Notes: a model not told the origin generated them from the letters alone. DNA of 64,000 nt from Azospirillum rugosum (GCF_017876155.1 NZ_JAGINP010000016.1:1-64000), one strand, 5' to 3'. Counted from the stretch's first letter, positions 48,692 through 58,186 are shown. Numbers and translations are program-made.

Positions 48692-50653
48692 ATGACCGCA
48701 TTTCTCCGCCTCCTCCTGGCCCGCCTTCTCCTGGCCCGCCTCCTCCTGGCCATCGCGCTCTCCACCCTGCCTTCCCTGCCCTTGGCCGGTCTCGCCCTGG
48801 CGGACGGCCCCCTGGCCTTCGGCAACGATGGCGGGGAGGCCTGGACCTTCCGCAAGACCGTGGAGGGCACCGTCGCGCCGGGCGCCTGCGACCGCGTGGA
48901 GGTCGACTCGCCGCTCGGCTCCGCAGTGGCGGAGGTCGACGGCACGCGCTTCATCGCGACGGTTCCACTGGCGTCGGGCGCCAACGATCTCCGCGCCGTC
49001 TGCCTGCGCGATGGCCGCCCCTCGGCCACCGACGCGCAGCGCTGGACGGTCCGGCTTCCCGACGGGCCGAAGGCCTGGGTGCGCGCCGTCGCCACCGCCG
49101 ACGGCCTGATCCTCGACGCCGGCCGCAGCGAGCCCGCCGAAGGCCACCCAAGCGTCATTGCGAAGGCGGAATGGCGTGCCGCGCCCGGCAATCCGGCACC
49201 GCTCCCGTCATTGCCCAGCACCGAAAAGCGCCTGACCCTGCCCACGCCGCCGGCCGACGGCGACTACCGCGTCACGCTGCGGGTGACCGACGCGCTCGGC
49301 CGGACCGACGAGAGCACGGCCTTGTTCCGGGTCCGCAACGGCCGCGCGGAAGCCATCGACCCGCAGCGCCACCGCCCCTCCTGGATGGCCGGGGCGGTCG
49401 TCTACGGCGTCGTCCCGCACCTGTTCGGCCCGCGCGGCCTCGCCGACGTCACCGCGCGCCTGGACGACATCGCCGCGCTGGGCGCAACCGCCCTGTGGCT
49501 GTCGCCGCTGACGGAGGCGCCGGGGCTCGATTTCGGCTATGCGGTGACCGACCATTTCCGCGTCCGCGCCCGTTTCGGCCGCGAGGACGACCTGAAGGCG
49601 CTGGTCGCCGCTGCCCACGCTCGCGGCCTGCGCGTGCTGATGGACTTCGTCCCCAACCATCTCGACGAGCATCACCCCTACCACGCCGACGCCGCGGCGC
49701 ACGGCCCGGCCTCGCCCTATTACCGCTTCTTCGACCGCAAGCCGGACGGGGCCGTGTCCAGCTACTTCACCTGGACCAACCTGAAGAATCTCAACTACGA
49801 CAACCTAGAGGTGCGGCGCTACATGACCGCGGCCTTCGCCCATTGGGTGCGCGATTTGGGCATCGACGGGTTCCGGGTGGACGCCAGTTGGGCGGTGAAG
49901 GAGCGCGCGCCGGAGTTCTGGCCGAGCCTCCGCGCGGAGCTGCGCCGCATCAACCCCGACCTTCTGCTGTTGGCCGAGGCCTCGGCCCGCGATCCCTGGT
50001 ATGTGGAGAACGGCTTCGACGCCGCCTACGACTGGACCGACCAGCTCGGGCAATGGGCGTGGCAGGATGCCTTTGGCGACGGCGCCTTCGACAATGGCGC
50101 CTTCGACAACGGCGCGCCCACCGCCGCCCGCCTGCGCGCGGCGCTGTCAGCCTCGGCGCCCGGCACGCCGGTCTTCCGCTTCCTCAACAACAACGACACG
50201 GGCGCCCGCTTCATCACGCGCCACGGTCTGGCCCGCACGAAGGTCGCCGCCGCCCTGCTGATGACCCTGCCCGGCATCCCCGGGCTCTACACCGGCGACG
50301 AGGTCGGCGCCGCCTACGAGCCCTATGGCGAGCCGAAGCCGATCGCCTGGGACGACCCGCAGGGCCTGCGCCCCGTCTACACCCGCCTGACCGAACTCCG
50401 CCGCAGCGAACCCGCCTTGCAGGGACCGGCGCTGGAGTGGCTGGACACCGCCAGCCCCGACACTGTCCTGGCCTACCGCCGTCCCGGCCCGGAGCCGGTC
50501 ACCGTCGTGCTGAACTTCGGCGCGGAGCCGGCCAACCCGCCCCGCTTCGCCGGCCCGATGCGCGACCTGCTGACCGGCGCCGTCCTACCGCCCGGCGCGG
50601 CGCTGCCCCCTACCACCGCCTGGGTGCTGAAGCCCGCCAACGCGCAGATGTGA
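48692..50653 (+). CDS. Exported alpha-amylase family (GH13) protein
   Basis: A 653-residue secreted enzyme. The signal peptide contains an unusual LLLARLLLARLLLA run. An N-terminal beta-sandwich (about residues 40-215) precedes the GH13 barrel, which has VYGVVPHLFG, DFVPNH, the nucleophile Asp397 in GFRVDASW, the acid Glu429 in LLAEAS and Asp502 in NNNDTG. Triad and histidine positions look intact. Alpha-glucan hydrolysis or transfer in the periplasm is expected. AFDNG is duplicated at about residue 468. The ATG at 48692 is preceded by a CGGACG stretch, a weak site. Confidence 0.9.
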   Translation: MTAFLRLLLARLLLARLLLAIALSTLPSLPLAGLALADGPLAFGNDGGEAWTFRKTVEGTVAPGACDRVEVDSPLGSAVAEVDGTRFIATVPLASGANDLRAVCLRDGRPSATDAQRWTVRLPDGPKAWVRAVATADGLILDAGRSEPAEGHPSVIAKAEWRAAPGNPAPLPSLPSTEKRLTLPTPPADGDYRVTLRVTDALGRTDESTALFRVRNGRAEAIDPQRHRPSWMAGAVVYGVVPHLFGPRGLADVTARLDDIAALGATALWLSPLTEAPGLDFGYAVTDHFRVRARFGREDDLKALVAAAHARGLRVLMDFVPNHLDEHHPYHADAAAHGPASPYYRFFDRKPDGAVSSYFTWTNLKNLNYDNLEVRRYMTAAFAHWVRDLGIDGFRVDASWAVKERAPEFWPSLRAELRRINPDLLLLAEASARDPWYVENGFDAAYDWTDQLGQWAWQDAFGDGAFDNGAFDNGAPTAARLRAALSASAPGTPVFRFLNNNDTGARFITRHGLARTKVAAALLMTLPGIPGLYTGDEVGAAYEPYGEPKPIAWDDPQGLRPVYTRLTELRRSEPALQGPALEWLDTASPDTVLAYRRPGPEPVTVVLNFGAEPANPPRFAGPMRDLLTGAVLPPGAALPPTTAWVLKPANAQM

Positions 50654-50710
50654 ATTGCGAAAAGGACCACTTTCCTATAGGATCACACCCATCGTCGCCC
50701 GGCCGGCGGC

Positions 50711-50763
50711 GGATGAAACATCACGCGAAAACACGTCGCACGGTGTTTCATAGCGTTTCATCC
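50711..50763. repeat. GGATGAAAC/GTTTCATCC dyad between convergent genes
   Basis: GGATGAAAC (50711-50719) and GTTTCATCC (50755-50763) are exact inverted copies, with a further GTTTCAT inside. The right arm is in the last codons of the Rsm22-family gene. It may act as a transcription end point. Confidence 0.5.
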
Positions 50764-51734
50764 GGGGCCACCAGCGCGTCGCCCCAGTCCAGCCGGCGCG
50801 CAGCCTTGAAGAGCGCGCCGTCGCGCTTGCCCAGCACCCGCTCCGACGCGCCGCCGTCCCGGCCGCAGAGCTTGAAGCCGATGCGGCCGTTCCCGGCCGA
50901 CCAGGGCGGGGCGATGATCCGGGCCTCCGACCGGGCCCCGGGATGGCGGGAGGCGGCCACATAGGCGTACTTCTCGTCCTCCCACGGCACCTCGGCCCCC
51001 TTGGCCAGCCGGTGCAGCCGGGACCGCGCCACCCGGCGGGAGAAATGGCACCAGTCCGGCGCCGCCAGCGGGCAGGCCGCGCTGTGGACGCAAGGCGCCA
51101 GGATGTGGGCGCCGGCCTCCGCCAGCCGCCGCCGCGCCCGCAGGATGCGGCCCCACCCCGCCGGGGTGCCCGGCTCCACGATTAGCAGCGTGTCCGCGGT
51201 CAGCGCCCACAGCCGGTCGACCAGCCGGTCCCGCGCCTCCTCCGACAGCTCGTCCAGGACATAGGCCAGCGTGACCAGATCGCGCGGCTCCCCCTCCGGC
51301 AGGGCCGAGGCCACGTCGCCCGCCCGCCACTCGATCCGGGCCGGCGCCGCCTCCCGCGCCAGCGCCTCGCCCACCGCGCGGATCGCCGGGCTTCCCTCGA
51401 CCAGAAGGACATCGTCCAGGCTCGCCCAGCAGTCCGCCGCCGCCCACAGCGCCGTCCCCGGCCCCGCCCCGACATCCAGCCCCGTCACCGGCGCAAAGTC
51501 CGGCCGCACCTCCGCCACTGCGCCCATGCTGGCGCGCACCGCGGCGTAGGTGGCCGGCAGCCGGGTCGCCAGATAGGCCCGCGCGGCCAAGTCGTCCGAC
51601 AGGTGGAAGCGCCCATCCCGCACCTCCGCCCGGTACCGCTGCGAGAGCCGGTCCGCGGCGCGCTTCAGATCGGACAGCGCGATGCCATCCAGCGCGCGGT
51701 CCACCGCGCGGCGCAGCGTGGGGGGAAGGTCCAT
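50748..51734 (-). CDS. Rsm22-family small-subunit methyltransferase-like protein
   Basis: A 328-residue protein of the Rsm22 family, whose mitochondrial members help small-subunit assembly. A SAM-type loop GLDVGAGPGTA is at residues 85-95. The family block runs CVHSAACPLAAPDWCHFSRR, then RLAKGAEVPWEDEKYAYV. Cys215, Cys221, Cys229 and Cys290 could form the iron-sulphur or metal site reported for the mitochondrial relative METTL17. The ATG at 51732-51734 is the usual start. The stop is within a GTTTCAT-rich dyad shared with the convergent GH13 gene. Confidence 0.88.
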   Translation of the reverse strand: MDLPPTLRRAVDRALDGIALSDLKRAADRLSQRYRAEVRDGRFHLSDDLAARAYLATRLPATYAAVRASMGAVAEVRPDFAPVTGLDVGAGPGTALWAAADCWASLDDVLLVEGSPAIRAVGEALAREAAPARIEWRAGDVASALPEGEPRDLVTLAYVLDELSEEARDRLVDRLWALTADTLLIVEPGTPAGWGRILRARRRLAEAGAHILAPCVHSAACPLAAPDWCHFSRRVARSRLHRLAKGAEVPWEDEKYAYVAASRHPGARSEARIIAPPWSAGNGRIGFKLCGRDGGASERVLGKRDGALFKAARRLDWGDALVAPDETL

Positions 51735-51777
51735 GGCCGTGGGTTCAGAGGTGGGAGGTCAGGCGTTGTCCGCCTTT

Positions 51778-52830
51778 TTACAGCCCGGCCGCGCCGCCAC
51801 CGGCCAGCGCCACGCAGACACGGTCCTTGCCTTCCAGGCTGCCGCAACCACCGCTGCGCTGGGACACGAAGCGGATGACCACCCGCTCCCCCTTGGCAGC
51901 GGCGTTCGGCGGCAGGAGCGCTTCGGCGACCATCGTCTCGACGGAATGCTCCCCGGGCTTGGCCGCGACGGCCCGCGCATTCGCTGAACTGCTGCGATCG
52001 GCGGCGGCGACGAACTCCAGGACGGGCTTGGCGCTGGACCGCCCCTTCGGCTCGACCGAGCGCGGCGGAGGCGGTTCCAGAGCGGCGACCGCCACGGAGG
52101 GAGCGGCGGGGGCCGGCGTGCCCGGCTCAAGCCGCGGCTCCGGCTTGGGTGCCTCCGCGACCACCACGCTGGGGGTTGGCTGCGGAGCGGGCTGCGGCGC
52201 GGTTGCCGGAACGACGGCCACCTCGATGGCGGTGGCGCCCGCCGACTGCGAGGCCGTGCGCGGTTCGACGCCCCGGAGCACCGGCGTCAGCGCCGCCAGA
52301 TACATCTTGGTCTCGCGCGGCAGCTTCTGCTTCTTGGCAAGGACCGCCGCATAGCAGGCCGGGCCGCAGTTGTAGGCCGCCAGGAACCCCGGCGCGCCGA
52401 ACAGGTCGTACATCTCGCGCAGGTAGGCGGTGCCAGCCAGGATGTTGTCCCGCGGGTTCGACGGGTCCGCACCCAGCCCGTACTGCCAGCGCATCATATC
52501 GTAGGTGCCCGGCATCACCTGCATCAGGCCGATGGCGCCGGCCGAGCTGGTGATGGTGCGCCCATTGACGACGGAGCGCCCGCCGCTCTCCCGCATCATC
52601 ACCGCGCGGATCCACTTCTCCGGCACGTCGAACCGTTCCGACGCCTCGCGGATGTGCGGCACCCAGGGGGCCAGCGGATCATTCGGGTCGATGGGATTGG
52701 CCGCCACCTCCACCGGTGCAATGGGGGTCGTCGCGGTTTCCGGAGCGTTCGAGGCGCAGCCCGCCAGACCGATGGCGACAATCAGGGCAACACCGGCGGC
52801 ACGGGCCGCTTTGAGGTCTCGATAAGCCAC
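51778..52830 (-). CDS. Lytic transglycosylase lipoprotein
   Basis: A 350-residue lipoprotein. From GTG at 52828-52830 the signal is MAYRDLKAARAAG then VALIVAI, with lipobox LAGC and lipidated Cys25. The SLT domain (about 55-185) has the catalytic Glu81 in MMRESGGRS, GLMQVMPGTYDMMRWQYG and LAAYNCGPACYAA. A Pro/Ala-rich linker and a C-terminal domain of unknown type (GGCGSLEGKDRVCVAL, two Cys) follow. It should cut peptidoglycan from the membrane. TTG at 52857 is an alternative start that would weaken the signal sequence. Confidence 0.88.
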   Translation of the reverse strand: MAYRDLKAARAAGVALIVAIGLAGCASNAPETATTPIAPVEVAANPIDPNDPLAPWVPHIREASERFDVPEKWIRAVMMRESGGRSVVNGRTITSSAGAIGLMQVMPGTYDMMRWQYGLGADPSNPRDNILAGTAYLREMYDLFGAPGFLAAYNCGPACYAAVLAKKQKLPRETKMYLAALTPVLRGVEPRTASQSAGATAIEVAVVPATAPQPAPQPTPSVVVAEAPKPEPRLEPGTPAPAAPSVAVAALEPPPPRSVEPKGRSSAKPVLEFVAAADRSSSANARAVAAKPGEHSVETMVAEALLPPNAAAKGERVVIRFVSQRSGGCGSLEGKDRVCVALAGGGAAGL

Positions 52831-52885
52831 AAGGAAGGGTCCGTGCTGGTGGCGCAAAGTCGAAGGCGTTACCCCCTCTTTGCGA

Positions 52886-52913
52886 TGTATAGAAGGCCGC
52901 TGTCAAGCATCAA
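52886..52913 (-). promoter_or_regulatory. Candidate promoter of the transglycosylase lipoprotein gene
   Basis: On the minus strand TTGATG (52913-52908) and TATACA (52891-52886) are 16 bases apart, about 60-85 bases upstream of the GTG start. Confidence 0.45.
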
Positions 52914-53116
52914 CGCGGGTGTAATGGCCGGATTCGACGGCATTTAGCTTTTTTCATCTCCGTATGGAATGGATTCGCCGCAAAAGCCGTTCATCCACTT
53001 TCCGTCTTCCCTGGCGAACGGCGTAGCCGGATTTGCCGAAGCCCGTCCACGGGAAACGCGCTGTTTTGTCACGCCTTCCGCGCGTGGCGTTTGGGCGGAA
53101 AAAGGCTGACAAAGCC

Positions 53117-53145
53117 TTGACGTCTATACGGTCGATGCTTATTGA
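53117..53145 (+). promoter_or_regulatory. Sigma70-type promoter of the tetR-RND operon
   Basis: TTGACG (53117-53122) and TATTGA (53140-53145) are spaced by exactly 17 bases, giving a start near 53152 and a leader of about 22 bases. Confidence 0.65.
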
Positions 53146-53158
53146 ATGAGTGTTCATT
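53145..53158. promoter_or_regulatory. Probable TetR operator overlapping the -10 box and start site
   Basis: AATGA-GTGT-TCATT is a perfect dyad of the TGAATG...TTCATT type often bound by TetR regulators of RND pumps. It overlaps the last base of the -10 box and the expected transcription start, so the TetR protein encoded just downstream can repress its own operon. Confidence 0.65.
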
Positions 53159-53173
53159 TAGTTCTGAGCCGAC

Positions 53174-53839
53174 ATGCCCGACGCCGCCCCGCCGTCCGCC
53201 ACACGCCGATCCCGCCGCAAGGAAGCCCGCCCGGCCGAGGTCATCGAGGCCGCGCGCGACCTGTTCATGTCGCGCGGATACGCCGCGACGAAGCTGGAGG
53301 ATGTCGCCCGCAAGGCCGGGGTCAGCGTCGGCCTGCCCTACCTCTATTTCGAGAACAAGGAAGGGCTGTTCAAAGCCGTCGTCCGCGAATCGATCTTGCC
53401 CCAGTTCCGCATGGGGGAAGAGATGCTGGACAGCTTCACCGGCAGCAGCGAGGAGTTCCTCCGCTTCCTGGCCCACAAGTTCTGGGAGATGGAGCAGAGC
53501 CCCAACGCCGGCCTGTCGAAGCTGGTGATCGCGGAGGCCGGCAACTTCCCCGACATCGCCCGCTTCTACATGGAGGAAGTCGTGCTGCGCGGCCGCCGCT
53601 TCTTCGCGCGCATCCTCCATCGCGGCATCGACCGGGGAGAGTTCCGCCCGATGGACGTGGAGCAGATGGCCCGCGTCGCGGCGGCCCCGCTGACGATGCT
53701 GTCACTGTGGAACCGCTCCCTGCGGCCCTACGAGCCCGACCCGGCCCACGCCGCCGGCGAACCCTACATCGACGCCTACCTCGACCTCATCCTGCACGGG
53801 CTGAGGGCCGCACCCAAGGACGCACAGCGCCATGATTGA
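53174..53839 (+). CDS. TetR family transcriptional regulator
   Basis: A 221-residue TetR-type repressor. The helix-turn-helix covers about residues 25-65 (VIEAARDLFMSRGYAATKLEDVARKAGVS, then LPYLYFENKEGLF). A C-terminal ligand domain resembles AefR/YfiR-like C-termini. It is the first gene of the operon tetR-HlyD-RND and should repress its own transcription through the dyad upstream, with release by a pump substrate. The stop overlaps the next gene by eight bases. Confidence 0.92.
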   Translation: MPDAAPPSATRRSRRKEARPAEVIEAARDLFMSRGYAATKLEDVARKAGVSVGLPYLYFENKEGLFKAVVRESILPQFRMGEEMLDSFTGSSEEFLRFLAHKFWEMEQSPNAGLSKLVIAEAGNFPDIARFYMEEVVLRGRRFFARILHRGIDRGEFRPMDVEQMARVAAAPLTMLSLWNRSLRPYEPDPAHAAGEPYIDAYLDLILHGLRAAPKDAQRHD

Positions 53840-55022
53840 CGCCAACCCCGGCACTCTCGATCAATCCAGGGGGGACCACCCCGTGGGCCCGCGCCGCAGC
53901 TGGCTGCGCCGCTTGGCTCTGCCGGTGCTGATCGTCGCCACGTTGGCGGCGGGCGGGGCAGCCTGGAAGGCCCACACCGCCGGCGAGGCCGCGGCCGTGC
54001 CGACCCATGTCCCGCTGCCGGCGGAGCGGCCGGTCGAACTGGCGGCGGTCGAGATCACCCGCGCCGCGCCGCGTACCCTCGTGGAGACCGTCCGGGTCAG
54101 CGGGTCGGTGCAGCCGCTGGAACAGTCGCTCGTGAAGTCGGAGGTCGCGGCGCGGCTGGTCGAGGTGCCGGTGCGCGAGGGGCAGGCGGTGCGCAAGGGG
54201 CAGGTGCTCGCCCGCTTCGACACCGTGGAGCTGACCGCCAAGCTGAACGAGAAGCTGAGCAACCTGGAAGGCGCCAAGGCGCAGCTGGTGCTGGCCGAGA
54301 AGACGCGGGCGAAGAATTTCGCCCTGCGGCAGAAGGACATCGTGTCCGAGACCAACATGGACCAGGCGCAGAGCACCTTCCGGTTCCAGCAGGCCGCCGT
54401 GTCGGCGCTGGAGGCGCAGGTGGAGCTGAGCCGCAAGGCGCTGCGCGACGCCACCGTACTCAGCCCGATCGACGGCACCGTGGCGGAGCGCGCGATCAAC
54501 CCCGGCGAGACGCTGGCGGTCAACGCCAAGATGTTCTCGGTCGTGGACCTCAGCCGCGTGGAGGTCGAGGCGACCGTGCCGGCCGACGACGTGGCCCGGC
54601 TGAAGCCCGGCCAGACCGTGCGGCTGCGCGTCGAGGGCTTCGGCGCGCGGGAATTCGTGGGGGAGATCGCGCGCATCAACCCCATGGCCCGCGCCGGCAC
54701 CCGCGCCATCCCGGTCTATGTCAGCCTCGACAACGCCGACGGCAGTTTGCGCGGCGGCATGTTCGCGGCCGGCGACGCGGTGGTCGCCCAGGCCGACCGC
54801 GCCTTCGCCCTGCCCCCCGCCGCCGTGCGCCACGACGCCGAGGGCGACTTCGCCCTGGTCGTCGCCAAGGACCGTGTGGAGCGCCGCAAGGTGCAGGTCC
54901 TGGGGACCTGGTCGCGCGGCGACCTCGTGCAGGTTGACGGACTCGCGGAGGGCGACGTGGTGGTGACCGCCCCGCTGCCCGGCCTTGCCGCCGGGCGGGC
55001 GGTGAAGGTCGTGGGGAGCTGA
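53832..55022 (+). CDS. RND efflux periplasmic adaptor (HlyD/MFP family)
   Basis: A 396-residue membrane fusion protein. One N-terminal membrane segment (LALPVLIVATLAAGGAAWKA, residues 28-47) anchors it. Lipoyl halves (VKSEVAARLVEVPVREGQAVRKGQVLARFD, and TVLSPIDGTVAERAINPGE) flank a coiled-coil hairpin. Beta-barrel and membrane-proximal parts follow. It links the RND pump to an outer-membrane channel, which is not encoded here. The ATG lies inside the end of tetR. Confidence 0.93.
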   Translation: MIDANPGTLDQSRGDHPVGPRRSWLRRLALPVLIVATLAAGGAAWKAHTAGEAAAVPTHVPLPAERPVELAAVEITRAAPRTLVETVRVSGSVQPLEQSLVKSEVAARLVEVPVREGQAVRKGQVLARFDTVELTAKLNEKLSNLEGAKAQLVLAEKTRAKNFALRQKDIVSETNMDQAQSTFRFQQAAVSALEAQVELSRKALRDATVLSPIDGTVAERAINPGETLAVNAKMFSVVDLSRVEVEATVPADDVARLKPGQTVRLRVEGFGAREFVGEIARINPMARAGTRAIPVYVSLDNADGSLRGGMFAAGDAVVAQADRAFALPPAAVRHDAEGDFALVVAKDRVERRKVQVLGTWSRGDLVQVDGLAEGDVVVTAPLPGLAAGRAVKVVGS

Positions 55023-55047
55023 AGTTTTTTAAAGATTGAGGGGGCCG

Positions 55048-58000
55048 ATGCCCATCACCCGCATCAGCGTCGACAACCCCGTCTTCGCCACCATGATGAT
55101 GGTGGCGCTGATGGTGCTGGGCCTGTTCTCCTACCAGCGGCTGGGCGTCGACCAGTTTCCCGACGTCGACTTCCCGCTGGTCGTCGTCTCGACCGAATAT
55201 CCCGGCGCCAGCCCGGAGTCGGTGGAGACGGACGTCACCCGCCCCATCGAGGACGCGGTCAACACCATCGCCGGCATCAAGACGCTGACCTCCCGCTCCT
55301 ACGAGAGCCGGTCGGTGGTGATCGCCGAATTCGACCTGAAGACCGCCTCCACCCAGGCGCTCCAGGACGTGCGCGAGAAGGTCTCGGCGCTCCGCCCGTC
55401 CTTCCGGGACGAGGTGAAGGACCCACAGATCACCCGCTTCAACCCGGACGATCAGCCCATCCTGTCGATCGCGGTCAAGTCGGACATCCGCACGCTGCGC
55501 GACCTGACGACGATGACCGACCAGATCGTGCTGAAACGGTTGCAGAACGTGCGCGGCGTCGGCCGGGCGACCATCGCCGGCGGCGTCAAGCGGCAGATCC
55601 AGGTGCGGCTGCGGCCGGAGCGGCTGGAGGCGCTGAACGTCGGCGTCGACCAGGTCATCAAGGCGATCAAGGACGAGAACCAGGACCTGCCCGCCGGCAC
55701 CGTGTCGGGCGGCGGGGCGGAGCGCGTGGTCCAGGTGGACGGGCGGGTGATCGACCCGCGCCAGCTTCTCGACCTGATCGTGGCGCGGCGCGGCGGCGAG
55801 CCGGTCCGGCTGCGCCAGGTGGCCGAGGTGCTGGACGGGCAGGAGGAGCAGGAGTCCGTCGCCCTCTTCAACGGCGCACCGGCGCTGGCCGTGGACGTGG
55901 TCAAGATTCAGGGCTCCAACACGGTGGAGGTCGCCCGCGGCCTGTACAAGGCGCTCGACGAGTTGCGCCGCGACGGCTCCCTGCCCAGCGACGTGGCGCT
56001 GGAGGTGGTCCGCGACACCTCGCGCGGGATCACCAACTCGCTCAGCAACGTGCAGCGGACGCTGGTCGAGGGCGGCGTGCTGACCGTCTTCATCGTCATG
56101 ATCTTCCTGGGATCCTGGCGCAGCACCGTGATCACCGCGCTGACGCTGCCGGTGGCAGTCATGGGCACCTTCGGGGTGCTGGCGGCCTTCGGCTTCACGC
56201 TGAACGTCATGACGCTGATGGCGCTGTCGCTGGCGATCGGCATCCTGATCGACGACGCCATCGTGGTGCGCGAGAACATCATGCGCCACCTGGGCAAGGG
56301 CCAGGGGCACCGACAGGCGGCGCTGGACGGTACCAAGGAGATCGGGCTGGCGGTTCTGGCCACCACGCTGACCATCGTGGCCGTCTTCCTGCCCGTCGCC
56401 TTCATGGGCGGCATCATCGGGCGCTTCTTCCTGCAGTTCGGCATCACCGTTTCCGCAGCGGTCCTGATCTCCCTGTTCGTGTCCTTCACGCTGGATCCGA
56501 TGCTGTCGAGCCTGTGGTACGACCCGGCGGCGCACGGGCGGCACGGGCGCGGCCTGTTCGGCCGCTTTGCCGGCGGCTTCCAGCGCGGCTTCGACGCCAT
56601 CGCGCGGGTCTATGGCCGGCTGCTGGGCTGGGCGCTGCGCTGGCGCTGGCTGGTGCTGCTGATGGCTTTTGCCATCTTCGTCGGCAGCTTCTTCCTGGTG
56701 CCGCGCATCGGCGTCGAGTTCGTGCCGGCCGCGGATCTGGGCGAGTCGGTCGTGGACGTGGAGACACCGGTCGGCTCCTCCCTCGACTACACCGCGGCCA
56801 AGCTGCGGCAGGCGGAAGCGGCGATCCGCGAGTTTCCGGAGGTCGCCTACACCTACGGAACGGTCAACACCGGCGCCGCCGTCGGCAAGAACCGCGGCAG
56901 TATCTACGTCCGGCTGGTGCCGATCGACCAGCGCAAGCGCTCCCCCAACGACCTCGCCCCGGCGATCCGCGAGCGGCTGGCGGCCATCCCCGGCATCAGC
57001 GTCGGCATTGGCATCCCCGGCGTGGGCGGCGTGCAGAAGCAGATCCAGGTGTCCGTCCAGGGCCGCGACATCGCGGAGCTGGACCGCATCGCCCAGCAGG
57101 TGACCGCCGCCATGGGCCGCATTCCCGGCTTCGTGGACGTGGACAGCAGCCTGAAAGCGGCCAAGCCGACCCTGTCCGTCCGGCTGGAGCGGGAGATCGC
57201 CAGCGATCTGGGCGTCGGCACCGCGCAGGTCGCCAACACGCTGCGCCCCCTCTTCGCCGGCGACACCGTGTCGACCTGGAAGGCGCCGGACGGCGAGAGC
57301 TACGACGTGCTGGTCCGCCTGCCGGAGGGCGACCGGGTCGGCCGGGCCGACCTGGACCGCATCTACCTGACCGGCACGAACGACGACAACGGCATGCCGC
57401 GCATGGTGCCGCTGTCGCAGGTCAGCCGCGTCTCCACCACGCTCGGCGCCTCCCAGATCAACCGCCGCGACCTGTCACGGGAGGTCAACGTCGCCGCCAA
57501 CGTCCAGGGCCGCGCGGCCGGCGACGCCGGAAAGGAGCTTCAGGCGGCCATTGCCGACATCAAGCTGCCGCCCGGCTACCGCATCGTCTTCGGCGGTTCC
57601 ACCAAGGACATCGCGGAGACGACCGGCTACGCCGCGCAGGCGCTGCTGCTGGCGGTGATCCTGATCTACCTGATCCTGGCCTCCCAGTTCGGCAGCTTCC
57701 TCCAGCCCGTGGCCATCATGGTCTCCCTGCCGCTGTCGCTGGTCGGCGTGTTCCTGGGCCTGCTGGTCGCGGGGTCCACCCTGAACATTTTCAGCGCCAT
57801 CGGCTTCATCATGCTGATGGGGCTGGTGACCAAGAACGCCATTCTGCTGGTGGACTTCGCCAACCAGGCCCGCGCCCGCGGCGTGGAGTTGCGCGATGCG
57901 GTCGTCGAGGCCGGCGTGATCCGCCTGCGCCCCATCGTCATGACCACCATGGCGATGATCTTCGGCATGATCCCGCTGGCGCTCGGCCTCGGGGAAGGCG

Positions 58001-58179
58001 CGCAGCAGCGGGCACCCATGGCCCACGCGGTGATCGGCGGGCTGATCAGCTCCACCCTGCTGACCCTGCTGGTAGTCCCCGTGATCCTGACCTACCTCGA
58101 CGCCGTTTCACGGCGTTTCAAGCGCTGGTTCGGCCGCAAGGATCCGGACGCCGTGGCGCACGGTGTGGCGGCGGAATGA
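55048..58179 (+). CDS. RND efflux transporter permease (AcrB family)
   Basis: A 1043-residue inner-membrane proton antiporter, the pump of the tetR operon. The start has ISVDNPVFATMMMVALMVLG as helix 1. The proton-relay acidic pair is Asp402-Asp403 (LIDDAIVVRENIMRH). The GFFP-like region and second membrane half (SLVGVFLGLLVAG, VTKNAILLVDFANQ) are present. The ATG at 55048 has GAGGGGG upstream; a TTG at 55036 is not needed. Substrates are unknown, and the outer channel is missing, as in many such operons. Confidence 0.95.
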   Translation: MPITRISVDNPVFATMMMVALMVLGLFSYQRLGVDQFPDVDFPLVVVSTEYPGASPESVETDVTRPIEDAVNTIAGIKTLTSRSYESRSVVIAEFDLKTASTQALQDVREKVSALRPSFRDEVKDPQITRFNPDDQPILSIAVKSDIRTLRDLTTMTDQIVLKRLQNVRGVGRATIAGGVKRQIQVRLRPERLEALNVGVDQVIKAIKDENQDLPAGTVSGGGAERVVQVDGRVIDPRQLLDLIVARRGGEPVRLRQVAEVLDGQEEQESVALFNGAPALAVDVVKIQGSNTVEVARGLYKALDELRRDGSLPSDVALEVVRDTSRGITNSLSNVQRTLVEGGVLTVFIVMIFLGSWRSTVITALTLPVAVMGTFGVLAAFGFTLNVMTLMALSLAIGILIDDAIVVRENIMRHLGKGQGHRQAALDGTKEIGLAVLATTLTIVAVFLPVAFMGGIIGRFFLQFGITVSAAVLISLFVSFTLDPMLSSLWYDPAAHGRHGRGLFGRFAGGFQRGFDAIARVYGRLLGWALRWRWLVLLMAFAIFVGSFFLVPRIGVEFVPAADLGESVVDVETPVGSSLDYTAAKLRQAEAAIREFPEVAYTYGTVNTGAAVGKNRGSIYVRLVPIDQRKRSPNDLAPAIRERLAAIPGISVGIGIPGVGGVQKQIQVSVQGRDIAELDRIAQQVTAAMGRIPGFVDVDSSLKAAKPTLSVRLEREIASDLGVGTAQVANTLRPLFAGDTVSTWKAPDGESYDVLVRLPEGDRVGRADLDRIYLTGTNDDNGMPRMVPLSQVSRVSTTLGASQINRRDLSREVNVAANVQGRAAGDAGKELQAAIADIKLPPGYRIVFGGSTKDIAETTGYAAQALLLAVILIYLILASQFGSFLQPVAIMVSLPLSLVGVFLGLLVAGSTLNIFSAIGFIMLMGLVTKNAILLVDFANQARARGVELRDAVVEAGVIRLRPIVMTTMAMIFGMIPLALGLGEGAQQRAPMAHAVIGGLISSTLLTLLVVPVILTYLDAVSRRFKRWFGRKDPDAVAHGVAAE

Positions 58180-58186
58180 CACCGCG

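Larger units (their letters stand above)
52831..53173. other. 343-base divergent regulatory region
   Basis: No gene is seen. The left side holds a candidate leftward promoter for the transglycosylase gene and the right side a strong rightward promoter with an overlapping operator for the tetR-efflux operon. Nothing is recognised between about 52920 and 53110. Confidence 0.7.

Noticed and set aside
53146..53835. Alternative frame over tetR starting at 53146
   Set aside because: It overlaps the operator and start site and lacks any domain; the frame from 53174 has the helix-turn-helix.
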